DNA of 8,839 nucleotides from a bacterium (lineage in GTDB: Bacteria; Myxococcota_A; Bradymonadia; UBA7976; UBA1532), in assembly GCA_030424955.1 (NCBI GenBank), contig JAUHVS010000198.1, positions 1 through 8,839 on the forward strand, in the 5' to 3' direction. This document shows, piece by piece, positions 4,626 to 8,839 of the stretch. Under the pieces are notes generated by a model. It saw nothing but the letters and a program-made list of their open reading frames with translations. It was not told the origin of the DNA and ran no database searches. Positions within the stretch are counted from its first letter, which is position 1; each line of letters starts with the position of its first letter. Made by a program: the position numbers and the translations under genes.

Positions 4626-7322
4626 ATGCACGCCCGCTCTCATTGCGCCTGTGCCCGCCACCTGCTCATGGTGTGCGCGCTGCTGGGCGGCTTGCTGCCG
4701 CTCGCCGGCTGGGCGCGCGCGCCGAAGCCCACCAAGCCATCACGAATGACGGCCGCCATGGAGCGCGCCCTCGCGCTGCCTGTGCAGGCGGCGCGGGAGG
4801 CTGCCATCCAGGAGGCGCTGCCGGCCGCGTCCGCCCATGGACAGGCCGTCGCGGCGCTCGCTCGGGGCCTGCTGGCGTACCGGCAGGGCCAGTGGATCAC
4901 CGCTGAGCGGCTGCTGCGCGCTGCGAGCCGATCACCCGCGCTGGCCCTCGCCGACCAGGCCCAGTTCTTCTATGCGGAGTCACTGTTCCATCAGGGGCGC
5001 TACGTCGAGGCGCGAGGGGCGCTCGCCGCGCTGCTGGCGGCCCACCCGTACTCCGACTGGAGACACCGGGCGGGGGCGCGCATGGCCGACATCGACCTCG
5101 TCAGGCCCGAGACCGCGCGCCGGGGCATCAAGGCGCTGCGGGCGCTCTTGAAGGCCGCGCCGGACTATCCGCACCCTGCGGCCGCGCGGCTGGCCATGGG
5201 GGAGGCAGAGCTGCGGACCGGGCGGCTGAAGGCGGCCGCGACGACCTTGTCTGGGGTGGTGCGCTGGTCGCCCACCGATCCGCTGGCCCATGTCGCGGGG
5301 CGGCACCTGGCGGCCCTCGCGGCGCAGGGCACGCGGCCGACGCCCGAGAGCCCTGCCGAGACCCTCGCCCGCTGCACGGTGCTGCGCCGGCAGAAGGCCT
5401 GGACCGCCGCCCTTCAGGATCTGCAGCGCCTGCTGACCGATCCGCGGGCCGACGAGGCCCTGCGGACGGCGGCGCGCTACCAGATCGGCCGAGCGCTCTA
5501 CCAGATGGAGCTGTTCCCCGAGGCGCGGGCCACCTTCGAGGCGATCCAAACCAACGCCCGTCGGGCCAGCTGGCGCCGGCGCGCACAGCGCTGGGGGGCC
5601 TACACGCTCGAGCGCCTGGGCCGCTTTGAGGAAGCGGCTGCCGCGCTGCTGGACGCCCGCGGTGATCCTGAGAAGCCGACAGCGGAGACGGTGTCGAAGA
5701 TCGCCTGGCTGTACTTCAACGGGGCGCAGTACGAGAAGGCCGCCGAGTGGTTCGACACCCTCGCCAGCCGAGGCGGCACTTGGGCGCGTCAGGGTCGCTT
5801 CTGGCGGGTCTGGCTCGCGTACCGGCTTGGGGACTATGCCGCTGCGCTGAGCGGCTTCAAGGCGCTGCAGGCCCGCACCCGCACCCGGCCCGAGCGCTAT
5901 GGCTATTGGGTCGGGCGCACGCTGGCCAATCAAGGCGAGATCGACGCGGCCGCCGACACCTGGCGGGGCATCATCCGGTCGGCGCCGCTGTCGTACTACG
6001 CCTACCAGGCCCGCGCGCGCCTGATCGATCTGGGGCAGCGCCTTGATCCTGAGCCCACCGGCGTCGGTGATCCCGAGGACGCTGACGGCGAGCTCGACGG
6101 TGGAGACACCGACTGCGAAGCGTCCGATGAAGACTGCGAGGCGGTGCCAGCCGAGGGGGCTGGGGCCGCCGTCGGGGCGTCGGCGCCGACGGCCGCGGCC
6201 GACGCTTCTGGCGCGGCTGTTGAGGCGACCGAGGACGCGGGCGCCGTAGATCCGGACGCGGCCGGTGGCGGGGGGCCGGCCACCAACGGCCTGGGAGGCG
6301 CGGGCGGTGAGGCCGCTGTCGGGCCGCCGGCCGTCACCGGACGGCCCGAGCTGGACGCCCTCGCTGGGCTCGCCGCCGGGTGGGGTGACGCCTTGCCGGG
6401 TCTGGTGGCGGCGTACGAGCTCGCTGCCCTGGGCGAGACGGCGCAGGCCGCCCTGCGGCTGCGGGCGGTGCGGGATGAGTGGTTGGCCTACCGGCGGGCG
6501 AGCCGTGGCGCGCGGCGGCGGTGGGCCTACGTCCAGCGACCCTTCGTGGACTACCGACCCGACAGCGACCGGGGGCAGTGGGGCATCGAGCGGGCCGACC
6601 AGGCGGGCCGACCGCTGACCACGCGGCGGCGCGAGGTCCTGCGGGGCCGCATGCCATCGGCGTTCCGCGCGCTCCTGACCACAGCCTTCCGCGATGTGGG
6701 GGATCACCACTATGTGCGGCGGATGGTGGGTCGCAGCCAGCGGGGGCTGGTGATGCCCCCCGAGGCGCCCGAGAACCAGGCCAACTGGCAGCGGTGGTAC
6801 CCGCAGGCCTTCGGCGAGGTGGTCCGGGCCGAGGCGGCTGCCCATGGCATTGAGCCGTTCTTCGTGTGGGCGCTGATGACCGTCGAGTCGAGCTACAACC
6901 CATGGGCCATCAGCCGGGTGGGCGCCCGCGGCCTCATGCAGGTGATGCCCCACACGGGCACGCTGGTGGCGGAGCGCATGGGGCGCGGCAACTTCGGCGC
7001 GTCGCTGCTCATCGAGCCCGAGGTCGCCATCGAGCAGGCGGCCTGGTACTTCGAGCAGCTGCTGGCCAAGTTCAACGGGCAGCTCCCCCTGGCCATCGCG
7101 GGCTACAACGCCGGGCCACACCGCGTGGCGTCCTGGTTGTTGAACAAGGGGCACCTGCCGATGGACGAGTTCATCGAGGAGATCCCCTACACCGAGGCCC
7201 GCGAGTACACCAAGAAGGTGCTGCGGTACCTGGCGCTCTACCGCCGGATCTACGAGGGCGACGCGCGGCTCCGCGTGAGCCAGATCATCGACCCCGACTT
7301 CCGCGACAACATCAACTTCTGA
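4626..7322 (+). CDS. slt: Slt70-like soluble lytic transglycosylase with acidic insert
   Basis: This periplasmic enzyme would cleave peptidoglycan between N-acetylmuramic acid and N-acetylglucosamine with 1,6-anhydro product formation. The 898-residue product has a signal peptide (1-31: His/Arg start, hydrophobic LLMVCALLGGLLPLAGWA, cleavage near ARA). A long alpha-superhelix with TPR-like repeats follows (about 40-470). An Asp/Ala/Gly-rich insert (474-573) with C497 and C504 comes next, then a short helical linker domain and the C-terminal SLT domain (about 735-885). The catalytic Glu is E754 in TVESSYNP, followed by GARGLMQVMP (766-775), AGYNAGP (825-831) and IPYTEAREY (853-861), all family 1 hallmarks. 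It is longer than E. coli Slt70 (about 620 mature residues) because of the insert and extra helical repeats. ATG 4626 is preferred over an upstream GTG at 4551: it gives a clean signal peptide, has GGAG (4618-4621) upstream, and avoids overlap with the 52-residue gene. It lies 25 bp after that gene and is probably co-transcribed with ccm. Confidence 0.9.
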   Translation: MHARSHCACARHLLMVCALLGGLLPLAGWARAPKPTKPSRMTAAMERALALPVQAAREAAIQEALPAASAHGQAVAALARGLLAYRQGQWITAERLLRAASRSPALALADQAQFFYAESLFHQGRYVEARGALAALLAAHPYSDWRHRAGARMADIDLVRPETARRGIKALRALLKAAPDYPHPAAARLAMGEAELRTGRLKAAATTLSGVVRWSPTDPLAHVAGRHLAALAAQGTRPTPESPAETLARCTVLRRQKAWTAALQDLQRLLTDPRADEALRTAARYQIGRALYQMELFPEARATFEAIQTNARRASWRRRAQRWGAYTLERLGRFEEAAAALLDARGDPEKPTAETVSKIAWLYFNGAQYEKAAEWFDTLASRGGTWARQGRFWRVWLAYRLGDYAAALSGFKALQARTRTRPERYGYWVGRTLANQGEIDAAADTWRGIIRSAPLSYYAYQARARLIDLGQRLDPEPTGVGDPEDADGELDGGDTDCEASDEDCEAVPAEGAGAAVGASAPTAAADASGAAVEATEDAGAVDPDAAGGGGPATNGLGGAGGEAAVGPPAVTGRPELDALAGLAAGWGDALPGLVAAYELAALGETAQAALRLRAVRDEWLAYRRASRGARRRWAYVQRPFVDYRPDSDRGQWGIERADQAGRPLTTRRREVLRGRMPSAFRALLTTAFRDVGDHHYVRRMVGRSQRGLVMPPEAPENQANWQRWYPQAFGEVVRAEAAAHGIEPFFVWALMTVESSYNPWAISRVGARGLMQVMPHTGTLVAERMGRGNFGASLLIEPEVAIEQAAWYFEQLLAKFNGQLPLAIAGYNAGPHRVASWLLNKGHLPMDEFIEEIPYTEAREYTKKVLRYLALYRRIYEGDARLRVSQIIDPDFRDNINF

Positions 7323-7346
7323 TCGGGGGTGCCCGCGCGCGGCCCC

Positions 7347-7364
7347 GGACCAGTTGGTTGGTCC
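7347..7364. other. Short hairpin after the transglycosylase stop
   Basis: GGACCA (7347-7352) pairs with TGGTCC (7359-7364) around a 6-nt loop, 25 nt after the stop. There is no T-run, so it is at best a weak or factor-dependent end structure. The spacer 7323-7581 also contains a perfect palindrome CTGCCGGCAG (7391-7400) and a two-part stem-loop (7438-7443 with 7465-7470, and GGCC 7445-7448 with 7458-7461). I see no convincing gene in this spacer. Confidence 0.35.
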
Positions 7365-7500
7365 ACCGGCGCCGTGCGTCCACAGGGTGTCTGCCGGCAG
7401 GCCGTCCGGCGGCGAGACGGGTACGGCGAACGGCTGGGGGCTGGGGCCTACGCCCGCGGCCTGTCAGCCCAGAGGCGATGGGTGGTCACTGCAGAGGCAG

Positions 7501-7545
7501 GGCGGCCGCGGCGTGGGCGGCCGCGGCGGGGGCGGCCGCAGGGTG
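7501..7545. repeat. Three tandem 15-bp GC-rich repeats
   Basis: Three head-to-tail copies start at 7501, 7516 and 7531 with the shared core GGCGGCCGC. Copies 1 and 2 differ at one base; copy 3 differs in its right part. Each copy contains the 8-bp palindrome GCGGCCGC, at 7502-7509, 7517-7524 and 7532-7539. The array lies between the convergent slt and gspN ends. It may be a slippage product, or a structured 3' end serving both transcripts. Confidence 0.85.
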
Positions 7546-7581
7546 GGCTCGCCCAAGGGAGCGGGGGTCGGGCGCTTTGAG

Positions 7582-8839
7582 CTACTCGGGCTCAGGCTCA
7601 CCCTCGGGCTTCTCTTCGCCGTCGCCCTCGGGCTTCTCCTCGCCGTCGCCCTCTTCCTCGGCGGCGACCTCCTCCTCGCCGTCGCCCTCTTCCTCGGCGA
7701 CGACCTCGTCCTCTGCCTCGGTGTCGCCCGTCGCCATGAGCGGCTTGCCGACCTTCGGCGCCCGGGCGGTGCGCGCGGGCACCCGGTCGGTGCCGCCGAA
7801 CTTGGCGGTGCTCCGGCTGGGCTTGGCCGTCCGCTTGGAGGGCCGCTTCCGGGTCGCCGCGCGCTTGCTGCCTGCGGTGGGCTTGGCCTTCGCCGCCGGC
7901 CCCGGGCGGGTGCTCGCGCGGCGGCGATAGACGCTGCTCCGGGTCAGCCGGGGCTTCAGATCCCCCACGCTGCCGGTGACCTGCAGGCCCATGTAGCCCT
8001 CGCGGTCGGTGGCGTTGCGCAGCTTCGGCAGGCCGCTGAGGGCCGTCTTGACGTCCTTGTTCTTGGCGAGGAACGCGTCCGAGAACTTGAAGCGCAGGTG
8101 CATGCGAGGGCCCCAGCGCTTGATCTCGTCGGCGAGCTGGATGTGGCCCTGCAGGTCGCCCTCGAGGTCCTTGCCGGTGATCTTGAAGTCCTCGAAGGTC
8201 GCCTTGCGCTTCTCAAACACCAGCCGACCGCCCAGCTGCTGCAGGGCGATGCGGGGCACGTCGAACAGGCCGACGTCCGCGTTGAAGATCTGCCCGGGGC
8301 CCAGCAGCGCGTTGACGATCCGCACCGCCAGGGTGCCGGTCGTCTTCGACAGCTGGGGCTTCTTGCGGTCGTTCAGCGGCACCTCGAGGTCGATGTCGCC
8401 TTCGATGGCCCCCACGAGGCTGAGGTCGACCTGGGCGCCGGGCTTCGCGCCCTCGCCCATGACGATCTTGCTGCGCTTTGGGGCGAAGGGCAGCTGCTCG
8501 ACCGCCAGGCCATCCCAGTCGCCCTTGAGGGTGAGGGTGTCGTCGCGCTGGTCGACGCGCAGCGCGAGGCGCCCGCCCATCAGGTCAGCGTCGATGTCCG
8601 CCCCGATCGCGCCCTTGAGGAGCCCGAACGGCTCCAGCTTCGCGGTGAGCTGCTCCACGAAGATCGGCGTAGGACCTGGGGGCAGCGGCGGGGGACCTTC
8701 GGCCTTCTTGGGCGCCTTCTTCGCGCTCGCGTCGGCCTTCGACTTGCCGGCCTTTGCGTCCGCCTTCGCCTTCGCGGTGGCCGTCTCGCTGGGCTTGCCG
8801 TCGCCGTCGCCGGGCGCGTCAGGATCCGCCTTTGCGGCG
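7582..8839 (-). CDS. gspN: Type II secretion system protein GspN, partial, with charged C-terminal extension
   Basis: The 5' end is beyond the right edge: the frame stays open to 8839, so a GTG at 8658 is internal rather than the start. GspN is an inner-membrane-anchored component of some type II secretion systems. The visible 419 residues begin with a Lys/Ala/Asp-rich linker and a Pro-rich stretch (8839 to about 8660). The family domain follows (about 8660-7950). Its features include LVGAIEGDIDLEVPLND, the LLGPGQIFN segment, IALQQLGGRLVFEKRKATFE, FKITGKDLEGDLQGHIQLAD, and LRFKFSDAFLAKNKDVKTALSGL ending in GYMGLQVTGSVGDLKPR. This ordered pattern is characteristic of the delta-type GspN family. 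After it comes an unusual extension: about 60 residues rich in Arg/Lys/Ala/Ser/Pro, then an acidic Glu/Gly/Asp tail of tandem repeats to the TAG at 7584-7582. It is convergent with slt; other gsp genes would be expected to the right. Confidence 0.85.
   Translation of the reverse strand, partial: AAKADPDAPGDGDGKPSETATAKAKADAKAGKSKADASAKKAPKKAEGPPPLPPGPTPIFVEQLTAKLEPFGLLKGAIGADIDADLMGGRLALRVDQRDDTLTLKGDWDGLAVEQLPFAPKRSKIVMGEGAKPGAQVDLSLVGAIEGDIDLEVPLNDRKKPQLSKTTGTLAVRIVNALLGPGQIFNADVGLFDVPRIALQQLGGRLVFEKRKATFEDFKITGKDLEGDLQGHIQLADEIKRWGPRMHLRFKFSDAFLAKNKDVKTALSGLPKLRNATDREGYMGLQVTGSVGDLKPRLTRSSVYRRRASTRPGPAAKAKPTAGSKRAATRKRPSKRTAKPSRSTAKFGGTDRVPARTARAPKVGKPLMATGDTEAEDEVVAEEEGDGEEEVAAEEEGDGEEKPEGDGEEKPEGEPEPE
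7601..7648 (-). repeat. Two tandem 24-bp repeats in the gspN acidic tail
   Basis: Copies 7601-7624 and 7625-7648 are adjacent and differ at one base (T or C at repeat position 15). On the coding strand each gives an 8-residue EEKPEGDG-type unit, so the length is a multiple of three and copy changes would keep the frame. Confidence 0.85.
7649..7720 (-). repeat. Two tandem 36-bp repeats in the gspN acidic tail
   Basis: Copies 7649-7684 and 7685-7720 share a long CCCTCTTCCTCGGCG start and diverge by several substitutions toward the end. They encode two related 12-residue acidic units (EEEVAAEEEGDG and EDEVVAEEEGDG). They directly adjoin the 24-bp repeats and begin with the same CCCTC, suggesting stepwise expansion of one acidic tract. 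Confidence 0.8.

Noticed and set aside
4980..7154. A 724-codon open frame antisense to the transglycosylase gene
   Set aside because: It is a by-product of high GC and strong codon bias. The translation is rich in Arg, Gly, Pro and Leu with no family motif, while the opposite strand encodes a clear SLT enzyme.
7347..7545. CRISPR array or intrinsic terminator in the convergent spacer
   Set aside because: The 15-bp copies are directly adjacent with no spacers, and none of the hairpins is followed by a T-run.
7329..7580. An 83-codon plus-strand frame with AT-hook-like GRP repeats
   Set aside because: The GRPRRGRP pattern is simply the translation of the 15-bp DNA repeat. There is no convincing ribosome binding site and no recognisable domain, so a chance frame in GC-rich spacer DNA is more likely.
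6866..7930. A plus-strand open frame running from slt through the spacer into gspN
   Set aside because: Its Ser/Pro-rich repeats are the antisense reading of the gspN acidic repeats. It crosses two well-supported genes in the wrong frame or strand.

Overview
This 8.8-kb window has very high GC and strong G/C at codon third positions. It is compactly coded and looks like the chromosome of a Myxococcota-type bacterium (former Deltaproteobacteria). Three things suggest this: the layout of the cytochrome c maturation (Ccm) genes with an alternative CcmD-family protein, a delta-type GspN protein, and the Ala/Asp/Lys-rich low-complexity linkers. The lineage is inferred, because no rRNA or marker gene is present.

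Positions 1-173 hold no gene I can support, only a perfect GC hairpin near the left edge. From 174 to 7322 eight plus-strand genes follow one another with 4-8 bp overlaps (ATGA or GTGA junctions) or one 25-bp gap, so they look like one translationally coupled operon. The order is: (1) a membrane-anchored double zinc-ribbon protein with a CcmI-like helical segment; (2) a secreted, C-terminally anchored beta-rich protein whose cytoplasmic tail carries a similar segment; (3) ccmA, (4) ccmB and (5) ccmC, the System I haem-handling ABC transporter and haem-delivery protein; (6) a CcmD-like small membrane protein; (7) an unrecognised 52-residue membrane protein with a strong ribosome binding site; (8) a large Slt70-like lytic transglycosylase with a 100-residue acidic insert. 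CcmE, CcmF, CcmG and CcmH are not here and may lie upstream.

Positions 7323-7581 are a noncoding convergent spacer with GC-rich hairpins and a 3 x 15-bp tandem repeat. From 7582 to the right edge a minus-strand gene encodes the C-terminal part of a type II secretion protein GspN, with a basic block and then an acidic repeat tail added after the family domain. Its 5' end is outside the window.

Together the plus-strand genes should supply haem handling for periplasmic c-type cytochromes plus one cell-wall lytic enzyme. The least described parts are the two proteins upstream of ccmA and the 52-residue protein. They look like lineage-specific Ccm accessory factors, but no function can be proved from sequence alone.
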